DNA from: Flavobacteriaceae bacterium
GTDB lineage: Bacteria > Bacteroidota > Bacteroidia > Flavobacteriales > Flavobacteriaceae
DNA length: 38,889 nt
Direction of reading: 5' to 3'
Assembly: GCA_027082925.1 (NCBI GenBank)
Contig: JALWTD010000020.1
Coordinates: 71,779 to 110,667, forward strand
Numbering within the stretch: position 1 is the stretch's first letter; every line of letters starts with the position of its first letter. Shown here piece by piece: positions 17,681 to 26,065 of this stretch. The position numbers and the translations under genes were made by a program. The notes below the pieces were generated by a model. It saw only the letters and a list, made by a program, of their open reading frames with translations. It was not told the origin of the DNA and did no database searches.

Positions 17681-19003
17681 GTGAAAGTTTTAAAATTTGG
17701 AGGAACATCTGTTGGCTCAGTAGCAAACATAAAACGTGTTAAAGCAATTGTAGCCGATAACGAAAAAAAGATTGTAGTACTATCTGCCATGTCAGGTACT
17801 ACAAATACCTTGGTTGAAATATCAGAATTTTTAAAACTAAAACAATCAAAAAAAGCATTAAACCTTATAGAAAAGCTGCATAATAAATATGCAAGTGTTT
17901 TAGATGATTTGATTGTTGCTTCAGAATTAAAACAGCATACAGGAAACTATATTAATACGGTGTTTGATTTCTTAAAAAAAAGTACGACAGCAAATTACAC
18001 GCAATTGTTACACAATAAAATTGTAGCTCAAGGAGAGTTGTTATCTACACATATTTTTACAAATTATTTACATCAAGAAGGTGTTAATGTACGATTGTTA
18101 TCGGCGTTGGATTTTATGAGAATAGATAAGCAAGAAGAGCCAGACGATTTTTATATTAAACAAAGCCTTTTTAGAATTTTAAATGAAGCGCTTCCGGCCG
18201 ATGTGTACGTAACTCAAGGATTTATATGTTTAGATGCTTTTGGAAATATATCAAATTTACAACGAGGAGGAAGTGATTATACAGCTACAATTATTGGTGC
18301 TGTTACCGATGCCGATGAGGTTGAAATATGGACAGATATTGATGGTTTACATAATAACGATCCCAGATTTGTTGAACATACACATGCCATTTCAAATTTA
18401 TCTTTTGATGAAGCTGCTGAATTGGCCTATTTTGGAGCTAAAATATTACACCCTCAAACAGTAATGCCTGCTAGAAAGGCAAATATTCCGGTTCGTTTAA
18501 AAAACACGATGAGACCAGAAGCGTTAGGAACTTTAATTACTTCAAATGTGAGTGAAGAAGGAATTAAAGCTATTGCGGCAAAAGATAGAATTACGGCTAT
18601 TAAAATTAAGTCGGCTAGAATGTTATTGGCACATGGGTTTTTAAAAAAAGTATTTGAGATTTTTGAAAAATACGAAACGGCAATAGACATGATAACCACT
18701 TCAGAAATAGCGGTTTCTTTAACAATAGATGATGATAAAAACTTAGTAGCCATTGCTGAAGAGCTGTCTAAGTTTTCGACAGTAGAAATAGATACGCAAC
18801 AAAGTATTGTGTGCTTGGTTGGAAACTCAATAGTAAAACACAAAGAAACACATAGGCTATTTAAAGTTTTGCAAGATATTTCTGTAAGAATGATTTCTTA
18901 CGGAGGAAGCAATAACAATATTTCGTTATTGGTAAATACAAAAGATAAAACAAAGGCGTTAAAACGCTTGCATAACTATATTTTTAATTTGGTAACCACT
19001 TAA
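17681..19003 (+). CDS. lysC: Aspartate kinase (monofunctional)
   Basis: 440 residues from GTG 17681 (MKVLKFGGTSVGS). The amino-acid kinase domain shows KFGGTSVGS, LSAMSGTTNTLVE, LQRGGSDYTATIIGA and TDIDGLHNNDPR. FGAKILHPQTVMPA leads into a regulatory part with two ACT units (TAIKIKSARMLLAHGFLKKV; IVCLVGNSIVKH, RMISYGGSNNNISLLV). The enzyme makes aspartyl phosphate, first step to lysine, threonine and methionine, and ACT domains give end-product control. No homoserine dehydrogenase is fused. The open frame extends to 17597, but the extra residues precede the universal K-F-G-G start and span the -7 element. Confidence 0.93.
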   Translation: MKVLKFGGTSVGSVANIKRVKAIVADNEKKIVVLSAMSGTTNTLVEISEFLKLKQSKKALNLIEKLHNKYASVLDDLIVASELKQHTGNYINTVFDFLKKSTTANYTQLLHNKIVAQGELLSTHIFTNYLHQEGVNVRLLSALDFMRIDKQEEPDDFYIKQSLFRILNEALPADVYVTQGFICLDAFGNISNLQRGGSDYTATIIGAVTDADEVEIWTDIDGLHNNDPRFVEHTHAISNLSFDEAAELAYFGAKILHPQTVMPARKANIPVRLKNTMRPEALGTLITSNVSEEGIKAIAAKDRITAIKIKSARMLLAHGFLKKVFEIFEKYETAIDMITTSEIAVSLTIDDDKNLVAIAEELSKFSTVEIDTQQSIVCLVGNSIVKHKETHRLFKVLQDISVRMISYGGSNNNISLLVNTKDKTKALKRLHNYIFNLVTT

Positions 19004-19042
19004 TTTTCTATTTGAGTTAATTTTAGTTTGATTAACAGGATG

Positions 19043-19063
19043 CAGCTCGCCAAAAGCGAGCTG
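19043..19063 (+). terminator. Hairpin after lysC, possible terminator
   Basis: cagctcgc (19043-19050) and gcgagctg (19056-19063) form a perfect eight-base GC-rich stem with a caaaa loop, 39 bp past the lysC stop. It is followed by tattcattt rather than a T-run, so termination is uncertain. Confidence 0.5.
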
Positions 19064-19119
19064 TATTCATTTAAATTCAAAAAAATAAGTATATTTAGGT
19101 TTCAATCAAACATAAAAAT

Positions 19120-19665
19120 ATGAACTCACCTTTCCAGCGACTAACTGTTTCTTCTGAAAAAACAACACTAAAAATTTTATTAATAGCTGTTATTGTTTTT
19201 ATTGGTGTTATGCGTTTTTTAGATACTAACTTAAAAAACGAATTGAATAAATCGGGTATTGTAGGTTTAGAATTAGCCAAAGATTTATCAAAGGCTAAAC
19301 TAATTATAAATTCTTGGGATACACATGCAAAGATTGCTGCCGGGATGAGTATGGGGTTTGATTTTTTATTTTTAATAACCTATGCCTTATTTATAGGGCT
19401 GCTAATTCATAGGTTGAATAAAGTTGCTTGGGAAAACTCAAAGATATACTCCCTAGGCATTTTATTAGTTTGGGGTACATTTTTAGCCGCTTTTTTTGAT
19501 GTTATTGAAAATATGGCACTTATTAAATTACTGTTAGGAGACTTAAACCAACAATGGAGTACAACAGCTTATTATTTTGCTGTCGCAAAATTTAGTTTAT
19601 TGTTATTAAGCTTAGTGTTTATATTAATAAGCGCATTAAAATTATTACTTTTTAAGCGTAAGTAA
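19120..19665 (+). CDS. Small integral membrane protein, unknown function
   Basis: 181 residues, not recognised. Four hydrophobic segments are visible: about 19-35 (LKILLIAVIVFIGVM), 78-98 (FDFLFLITYALFIGLLI), 110-128 (SLGILLVWGTFLAAFF) and 152-176 (FSLLLLSLVFILISALKLLLF). The loop after the first segment is hydrophilic (LDTNLKNELNKSGIVGLELA). The tail is basic (KRK). It has its own upstream gap of 116 bp and ends 6 bp from the convergent aminopeptidase gene. Confidence 0.75.
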   Translation: MNSPFQRLTVSSEKTTLKILLIAVIVFIGVMRFLDTNLKNELNKSGIVGLELAKDLSKAKLIINSWDTHAKIAAGMSMGFDFLFLITYALFIGLLIHRLNKVAWENSKIYSLGILLVWGTFLAAFFDVIENMALIKLLLGDLNQQWSTTAYYFAVAKFSLLLLSLVFILISALKLLLFKRK

Positions 19666-19671
19666 ACAACA

Positions 19672-20964
19672 CTAAGAATTCATCAAATCTTCAATTTCTT
19701 CAACCTCTATAGGAATATTTTTCATAAGGTTTACAGGAGCACCTTGATTTTGAATAACAACATCATCTTCAATTCTAATACCTATACGTTCTTCAGGAAT
19801 ATAAATTCCCGGTTCAACGGTAAACACCATATTAGCTTTCATAGGTGTTTTAAGAGGCCCGTAGTCATGAGTATCTAGTCCTAAGTGATGTGATGTACCG
19901 TGCATAAAATATTTTTTATAAGCAGGCCAATCCGGATTTTCATTTTTAACATCGGTCTTATCTATAAGTCCTAACCCTAAAAGTTCAGAAGTCATTAACT
20001 TACCAACTTCTTTGTGATATTCAGCCCAATACGTACCAGGGGTTAGCATTTTTGTAGCTTCGTTTTTTACACGTAAAACAGCATTGTAAATAGCTTTTTG
20101 TCTATTGGTAAATTTTCCATTTACAGGAATGGTTCTAGTCATATCACTCGAGTAATTTGCGTATTCGGCACCAACATCTAAGAGTAACAAATCACCATCA
20201 TTACATACTTTGTTGTTTTCGATATAATGCAAAACACATGCGTTAAATCCTGACGCAATTATAGGTGTATAAGCAAAGCCTTTAGATCTGTTTTTTATAA
20301 ATTCGTGAATAAACTCGGCTTCAATTTCATATTCCATAATACCGGGTTTTACAAAAGGTAATATTCTTCGAAATCCTTTTTCGGTAATATTACAAGCCGT
20401 TTGCATTAACTCAATTTCTTCAGGTTCTTTAACACCTCTTATTTGTTGTAAAATTTGATTGCTTTTTTCCCATTTGTGAGCAGGAAATTCTTTTTTACAC
20501 TGTTTAATAAATCGATCTTCACGAGTTTCTATTTCGTTTGATTGTCGGTAGTGTTCATTGGTGTTAAAGTAAATGGTTTCAGCCTCAGTCATTAAATCAA
20601 AAAACACTTTTTTAAACTCTTGAAGCCAATAAATAGTTTTTATTCCAGAAACTTTGGTTGCTTGCTCTTTAGAATATTTTTCGCCTTCCCAAATTGCAAT
20701 ATGTTCATTGGTTTCTTTTAAGAATAAAATTTCTCTATGTTTTTTATTTAAAGCATCGGGGAAGAGTAGTAAAATACTTTCTTCTTGGTCTGCGCCACTT
20801 AAATAAAATATATCTCTATGTTGCTCAAAAGGAAGCGTACTATCTGCCCCGGTATTAAAAATATCGTTTGAATTAAAAATGGCAATAGATTTAGGCTTCA
20901 TTTGGGCGGTAAATTTAGCTCTGTTTTTGATAAAAAGGGTATTGCTAATAGGAAGGTATTTCAT
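19672..20964 (-). CDS. Xaa-Pro aminopeptidase (M24B family)
   Basis: 430 residues from ATG 20964 (MKYLPISNTLFIKNRAKF). An N-terminal creatinase-type domain precedes the pita-bread metallopeptidase domain. Metal ligands are visible in LLDVGAEYANYSSDMTRT (two Asp), HGTSHHLGLDTHD (His), FTVEPGIYIPEE (Glu) and GIRIEDDVV (Glu). The enzyme removes N-terminal residues before proline, probably in the cytosol, using two metal ions. An in-frame ATG at 21012 would add 16 residues; the family normally begins at MKY, so 20964 is preferred. Confidence 0.92.
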   Translation of the reverse strand: MKYLPISNTLFIKNRAKFTAQMKPKSIAIFNSNDIFNTGADSTLPFEQHRDIFYLSGADQEESILLLFPDALNKKHREILFLKETNEHIAIWEGEKYSKEQATKVSGIKTIYWLQEFKKVFFDLMTEAETIYFNTNEHYRQSNEIETREDRFIKQCKKEFPAHKWEKSNQILQQIRGVKEPEEIELMQTACNITEKGFRRILPFVKPGIMEYEIEAEFIHEFIKNRSKGFAYTPIIASGFNACVLHYIENNKVCNDGDLLLLDVGAEYANYSSDMTRTIPVNGKFTNRQKAIYNAVLRVKNEATKMLTPGTYWAEYHKEVGKLMTSELLGLGLIDKTDVKNENPDWPAYKKYFMHGTSHHLGLDTHDYGPLKTPMKANMVFTVEPGIYIPEERIGIRIEDDVVIQNQGAPVNLMKNIPIEVEEIEDLMNS

Positions 20965-21081
20965 GATGTAATTTTTAAAAAAATGGATTTCTAATAAAAG
21001 TGAAAAATGCAAAAAACATATAAAGTTTTGTTAACTTTTTTAGAATTAGTCAATTTCTATAATTATTTAGCAACAAAGTTA

Positions 21082-21089
21082 TAAATTTG
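21082..21089 (+). promoter_or_regulatory. -7 element for the ChaN-like gene
   Basis: TAAATTTG matches TAnnTTTG and lies 34 bp before the ATG at 21124. No clear -33 box was identified. Confidence 0.45.
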
Positions 21090-21123
21090 TTTACAATAGA
21101 ATTGTAAAAACAAATATTTATTT

Positions 21124-21978
21124 ATGCAAAAAATTAAAATCTTTCTTCTGGTTGTCTTATTTTCAGGAGCCCTTTTTTCACAGAACAAACCAGCGTACAA
21201 ACTCTATAACGCAAAAGGAAAAAAAGTTTCTTATAAGCAAATGATTAAAACAATGAGTAAAGCCCAAATTGTTTTATTTGGAGAATTCCATGACAACCCA
21301 ATAGTACACTGGCTACAATATGAAGCTACGGTAGATTTAGGGAAACAACAAAAATTAACACTGGGAGCTGAAATGTTTGAAGCAGATAACCAACCTCAAT
21401 TAAATGATTATTTGTTAGATACAATTACTCAAAAAGCTTTTGATACGGTTGCTCGGTTATGGAAAAATTACAAAACAGATTACAAGCCTTTGGTAGATTA
21501 TGCTAAAAAGAATAAACTTAAGTTTATAGCAACCAATACTCCTAGAAAATTTGCAAGTAAGGTTTACAAAGAAGGTTTTGAATCTTTAGAAAAATTGTCT
21601 GATGAGGAAAAAACATGGATTGCTCCACTTCCTATAAAATACGACGCTACATTGCCGGGTTATGTTGAAATGAAAAAAATGATGGGAGACCACGCAAACG
21701 ATAATTTACCAAAAGCACAAGCATTAAAAGATGCTACAATGGCGTATTTTATTCTAAAAAACAGAGAAGAAGGAGGTTTATTTATTCACTACAATGGTGC
21801 TTATCATTCAGACAATTACGAGGGTATTAATTGGTACTTAAAACAACAAAACCCAAATTTAAAAATTGTGACTGTTAGTGTTGTTGAACAAGATGATGTA
21901 AAAAAATTAAATGAAGAGGATAAAAAGAAGGCCGACTTTATTATAGTGGTGCCTACAACAATGACCAAAACATATTAA
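21124..21978 (+). CDS. ChaN-type haem-binding/iron-regulated family protein
   Basis: 284 residues with a signal peptide (IFLLVVLFSGALFS). The core matches the ChaN/Cofac_haem_bdg family (PF04187): IVLFGEFHDNPIVHWLQYEA, LGAEMFEADNQPQLNDYL, KFIATNTPRKFASKV, ATMAYFILKN and IHYNGAYHSDNYEGI. Known members bind haem or are iron-regulated, often as lipoproteins; here the signal peptide lacks a lipobox cysteine, so it is probably periplasmic. It lies 28 bp before the BNR-repeat gene and may be cotranscribed. Haem binding is inferred from the family. Confidence 0.82.
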   Translation: MQKIKIFLLVVLFSGALFSQNKPAYKLYNAKGKKVSYKQMIKTMSKAQIVLFGEFHDNPIVHWLQYEATVDLGKQQKLTLGAEMFEADNQPQLNDYLLDTITQKAFDTVARLWKNYKTDYKPLVDYAKKNKLKFIATNTPRKFASKVYKEGFESLEKLSDEEKTWIAPLPIKYDATLPGYVEMKKMMGDHANDNLPKAQALKDATMAYFILKNREEGGLFIHYNGAYHSDNYEGINWYLKQQNPNLKIVTVSVVEQDDVKKLNEEDKKKADFIIVVPTTMTKTY

Positions 21979-22006
21979 ACAACATATTAACCAAACACGC
22001 TCTAGT

Positions 22007-24784
22007 ATGAAAAAGCATCTTTTTTTACTATGTGCTTTTTTTCTTTTTTTAGAAGTAACAGCACAGTCTACATTAGTTAAGAATATAGAATTTATAAATA
22101 TTGGACCTACTATAATGAGTGGTAGAGTAGTTGATATTGATGTAAATCCTTCTAATCCTTCCGAATTTTATGTTGCTTATGCTTCAGGAGGATTGTGGTA
22201 CTCAAACAATAATGGAATTTCTTTTACATCGGTTTCAAATACAGCTCCAACTCAAAACATGGGCGATATTGCTATTGATTGGGAAAAGAATATCTTATGG
22301 GTAGGAACCGGAGAAAGTAATTCATCTAGATCGTCTTATTCAGGAGTAGGATTGTTAAAAAGTACCGATAATGGTGCTACTTGGGAAATTGTTGGGTTAA
22401 CAGATACACATCATATAGGCAGAATTATTCTTAACGAAAAGAACCCCAATGAGTTGATTGTTGGAGCCATAGGTCACTTGTATTCACCAAATAAGCAGAG
22501 AGGTATTTTTAAAACTACTGATGGAGGGAAAACTTGGAAAAACACCTTATTTATTAACGAAAACACGGGCATTATAGATATAAGCGTATCTCCAACAAAT
22601 TCAAATATAATGTTTGCAGCTTCTTGGGAACGAGATAGAAAAGCATGGCATTTTAAAGGAAATGGAGAAAATACGGCAATTTATAAAAGTACCGATGGAG
22701 GAACAATTTGGAAAAAAATAACGACTACTAATAGTGGATTTCCTACAGGAGAAGGAATTGGCCGAATAGGTTTGGCCGCGTTTAATGATTCTGTTGTTTA
22801 TGCTCTGGTTGATAATCAGAATAGGAGACCTAAAAAGGCAAAAAAAACAGACGAATTACAGAAAGATGATTTTAAAAAAATGAGTCTGGACGCATTTTAT
22901 AAATTACCCGAAAAGAAGTTAAAAACATATCTAGAGCAAAACGGATTTGATGAAAAATATACCGTAAAAGAAGTGAAATCACTCGTTAAAAAAGGAGAAA
23001 TAAAACCAATTGATTTAGCTACGTATTTAGAAGATGCAAATTCGCTACTATTTGATACTCCGGTAATAGGAGCAGAGGTTTATAAAACTATTGACGGAGG
23101 AAAGACATGGAAAAAAACACACGACCAATTTTTAGATGATGTATACAGTTCTTACGGCTATTACTTTGGAACTATTGCTGTAAATCATTCCAACCAAAAC
23201 AAATTATACATTGGAGGTGTTCCTTTACTTAAATCAAATGATGGAGGTGCTACATTTAAGTTAATGAGCAAAGAAAATGTACACGGAGACCACCAAGTAA
23301 TATGGGTAAACTCAAAGGTTGACGGACACGTAATTAATGGAAACGACGGAGGTGTTAATATTACATATGATGACGGCGAAAACTGGATGAAGTGTAACAA
23401 CCAGGCTGTTGGTCAATTTTATTCAGTAAATGTTGATAATAAAAAACCATACAATGTTTATGGAGGGTTACAAGATAATGGTGTGTGGTATGGACCAAAT
23501 ACTTACAAGGCCTCAAAACGCTGGAATAGCACAGGAAATTATCCGTACAAAATGATCGGTGGAGGAGACGGAATGCAAGTGCAAATAGATAAAAGAAACA
23601 ACAATATTGTGTATTCGGGCTCTCAGTTTGGGTATTATTACAGAGTAGATTTAAGTACAAAAAAATACAAAAACATACACCCAAAACACAAGTTAGGAGA
23701 ATCTCCATATCGTTACAATTGGCAAACACCTATTTTACTCTCGCCTCACAATCAGGATATTTTGTACATGGGTGCAAATAAGCTTTTAAGATCTATGAAT
23801 AAAGGTGAGCACTTTGATGTGATTTCTAAAGACTTAACAACCGGAGGTAAAAAAGGAAATGTTCCATACGGCACACTTACAACCATTTCAGAAAGCCCGT
23901 TTCAATTTGGGTTAATTTATGTGGGTAGTGACGACGGATATGTTAACCTAACAAAAGATGGCGGGGCTTCTTGGGTTAGAATTTCAGATAATTTACCTCA
24001 AAATTTATGGGTTTCTAGAGTAATTGCTTCACAACATCATAAAAACAGAGTATATGTATCTTTAAACGGATATAGAGATGATGACTTTAAACCGTACGTG
24101 TTTAAAAGTGAAGACTTTGGAAGTACTTGGCAATTAATTACTAAAAACCTTCCTAATTCTCCGGTAAATGTGATAAGAGAAGACCCTTCAGACGAGCATA
24201 TATTATATGTAGGAACTGACGATGGTGTTTATGTTTCATTTGATAACGGAAATTATTGGCATGCCTTTTCAAAAGGATTGGTTAAAGTAGCTGTACATGA
24301 TTTGGTGATTCAAGAAGAAGCTAAAGATTTGGTAATAGGTACTCATGGTCGATCAATTTACAAAGCAAACATAGCACCTTTACAATCGTACAATAAGATT
24401 AAAAATAAGAAGTTAGTACTATTTAAACTAAAAGATATTCGTTTTTCTTCTCGTTGGGGAAGCGCTTGGAGTACTTGGTTAGAACCAAGCGAACCAAATA
24501 TTGAAATAGCATATTTTACTTCGGAAGCAGGAAAATATACCGTTGAAATTTTAGCAAAAGATAATACAATATTAGCTAATTTTGAAGTAGATGCTAGCCG
24601 TGGATTTAATTTCTTTGATTACAATTTAACGATAAATAAAAAAGTTGTAAAAAATTATTTTACGAAGAAAGGAATTACCGTAAAACAAGCATCTAATAAG
24701 CAATACTACTTACCAAAAGGAACTTATAAAATTACTCTAAAAAACAAAAAAAATAAGGAAACGAAAGAATTTAGCATAAAATAA
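22007..24784 (+). CDS. Secreted BNR/sortilin-type beta-propeller protein with insertion
   Basis: 925 residues. A signal peptide (HLFLLCAFFLFLEVTAQ) precedes many BNR-like blades (KSTDNGATWE, KTTDGGKTWK, KTIDGGKTWKKT, SSDxG-like turns) that make two propellers of the VPS10/sortilin class. Hallmarks shared with the gene at 26066 are SGRVVDIDVNPSNPS, ASGGLWYSNN, VGTGESN, GGLQDNGVWYGP and GTHGRSIY. A charged helical insertion of about 75 residues (about 272-348, RRPKKAKKTDELQ... to SLLFDTP) interrupts the first propeller and is absent from the paralogue. No type IX sorting domain is seen. Function unknown; a glycan- or protein-binding role is possible. The barrel protein follows after 15 bp. Confidence 0.85.
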   Translation: MKKHLFLLCAFFLFLEVTAQSTLVKNIEFINIGPTIMSGRVVDIDVNPSNPSEFYVAYASGGLWYSNNNGISFTSVSNTAPTQNMGDIAIDWEKNILWVGTGESNSSRSSYSGVGLLKSTDNGATWEIVGLTDTHHIGRIILNEKNPNELIVGAIGHLYSPNKQRGIFKTTDGGKTWKNTLFINENTGIIDISVSPTNSNIMFAASWERDRKAWHFKGNGENTAIYKSTDGGTIWKKITTTNSGFPTGEGIGRIGLAAFNDSVVYALVDNQNRRPKKAKKTDELQKDDFKKMSLDAFYKLPEKKLKTYLEQNGFDEKYTVKEVKSLVKKGEIKPIDLATYLEDANSLLFDTPVIGAEVYKTIDGGKTWKKTHDQFLDDVYSSYGYYFGTIAVNHSNQNKLYIGGVPLLKSNDGGATFKLMSKENVHGDHQVIWVNSKVDGHVINGNDGGVNITYDDGENWMKCNNQAVGQFYSVNVDNKKPYNVYGGLQDNGVWYGPNTYKASKRWNSTGNYPYKMIGGGDGMQVQIDKRNNNIVYSGSQFGYYYRVDLSTKKYKNIHPKHKLGESPYRYNWQTPILLSPHNQDILYMGANKLLRSMNKGEHFDVISKDLTTGGKKGNVPYGTLTTISESPFQFGLIYVGSDDGYVNLTKDGGASWVRISDNLPQNLWVSRVIASQHHKNRVYVSLNGYRDDDFKPYVFKSEDFGSTWQLITKNLPNSPVNVIREDPSDEHILYVGTDDGVYVSFDNGNYWHAFSKGLVKVAVHDLVIQEEAKDLVIGTHGRSIYKANIAPLQSYNKIKNKKLVLFKLKDIRFSSRWGSAWSTWLEPSEPNIEIAYFTSEAGKYTVEILAKDNTILANFEVDASRGFNFFDYNLTINKKVVKNYFTKKGITVKQASNKQYYLPKGTYKITLKNKKNKETKEFSIK

Positions 24785-24799
24785 TTAATAAAAAAATAT

Positions 24800-26032
24800 A
24801 TGAAAAAGATAATTTTTTACGTGGCAGTTTTCACGTGTACGCACTTGTTTTCTCAAAAAAACAACACCGACTTAAAACTGTATTTAAATTGCGAATATTG
24901 TGATGAAGATTATATCAAACAAAATTTAGATTATGTAGAGTTTGTTAGAGATCAAAAATATGCAGATGTTCATCTGTTGTTTAGAACTCAGGAAAATGGA
25001 AGTGGTGGTGAAATTTATGAAATAGATTTTATAGGTCAAAATAACTACAATGAGATTCAAGATAAATTGTCTTTTTCAACAAAGGTTGATGATACGCGAA
25101 ATGAAATAAACGAACTTATTATAAAATACTTAAAGTTAGGGCTGGTTAGGTACTGGGTGAAGGCTGGTATGGAAGATAAAATTTTGGTTACTACCACCAA
25201 AGTAATGCCGAAGAGTACAGAAGAAACAAAAGTAAGCGACCCATGGAATAGATGGGTGTTTAACCTTGGAGCAAGAGGCTATTTTAACGGACAAGAATCT
25301 AGCAAAAACCGGTATATTAATTTGAGTGTTACGGCAAAACAAGTTACTGAAGAAAATAAATTTTATTTAAGGCTTAGCTTGAGTGATAACAAATCGACAT
25401 ATACTTTTAGCGGAGTAGATATTATTTCCAATCAAAAATCGCACAGCGTTTCTGTATACGATGTAATTAGTATCAATAATCACTGGTCTACCGGATTATT
25501 TGGAGCCGTTGGAAAGTCAACATTTAGTAATAAAGATTTATACGTTTCAATTAAGCCGGCATTAGAATATAATTTTTTCTCATACAAAGAATCATCAAAG
25601 AAACAACTTACAATAGGGTACAAAATAGGAGCAGTTAATAACAACTATATAGAAAAAACAATTTTTAATAAAACCAGTGAGTTGTTATGGGAACACGACC
25701 TAAGTTTAGGAGGAAGTTTTCAGCAAAAATGGGGAAATGTAACAAGCGAAATCTCTTATCAAAGTTATTTACATGATGCATCGTTACACGCATTTTCTTT
25801 TTATTTAGGAACAAATTTAAGGTTGTTTAAAGGATTTTCTTTAGATATTAATGGAAATTACAATATCACAGACAATCAAGTAAATTTAGCCGGAGGAGAT
25901 TTAACATTAGAAGAATTGTTAACAGCTCAACAGCAGGTTAAATCGGGATACAGCTATTTTTTTAGCGTTGGATTAAACTATTCTTTTGGTTCTATTTACA
26001 ATACGATTGTAAATCCGAGGTTTAACTTTTAA
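24800..26032 (+). CDS. Putative outer-membrane beta-barrel protein
   Basis: 410 residues with a signal peptide (IIFYVAVFTCTHLFS). The N-terminal part (about 20-125; LYLNCEYCDEDYIKQ, VEFVRDQKYADVHLLF, ELIIKYLKLGLVRY) is a distinct domain ahead of the barrel. From about residue 150 short amphipathic strands repeat (LGARGYFNGQESSKN, INLSVTAKQVTE, FYLRLSLSDN) up to GLNYSFGSIYNTI and a terminal phenylalanine (NPRFNF), as in outer-membrane barrels. It lies 15 bp after the propeller gene, probably in the same transcript, and is followed by the shared terminator. Family not recognised; function unknown. Confidence 0.75.
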   Translation: MKKIIFYVAVFTCTHLFSQKNNTDLKLYLNCEYCDEDYIKQNLDYVEFVRDQKYADVHLLFRTQENGSGGEIYEIDFIGQNNYNEIQDKLSFSTKVDDTRNEINELIIKYLKLGLVRYWVKAGMEDKILVTTTKVMPKSTEETKVSDPWNRWVFNLGARGYFNGQESSKNRYINLSVTAKQVTEENKFYLRLSLSDNKSTYTFSGVDIISNQKSHSVSVYDVISINNHWSTGLFGAVGKSTFSNKDLYVSIKPALEYNFFSYKESSKKQLTIGYKIGAVNNNYIEKTIFNKTSELLWEHDLSLGGSFQQKWGNVTSEISYQSYLHDASLHAFSFYLGTNLRLFKGFSLDINGNYNITDNQVNLAGGDLTLEELLTAQQQVKSGYSYFFSVGLNYSFGSIYNTIVNPRFNF

Positions 26033-26035
26033 AAT

Positions 26036-26064
26036 AAAAAAGCCCAATTAAATTGGGCTTTTTT
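26036..26064. terminator. Bidirectional terminator between barrel gene and propeller paralogue
   Basis: gcccaat and attgggc pair around a three-base loop, with six A on the left and six T on the right extending the stem and giving a T-run on both strands. It fills the 33-bp gap between the convergent stop codons. Confidence 0.9.
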
Positions 26065-26065
26065 A

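Noticed and set aside
19043-19063. Riboswitch after lysC
   Set aside because: A single simple hairpin downstream of the gene; no aptamer structure seen.
20965-21012. Longer start for the Xaa-Pro aminopeptidase
   Set aside because: The extra 16 residues are not typical of the family, which starts MKY.
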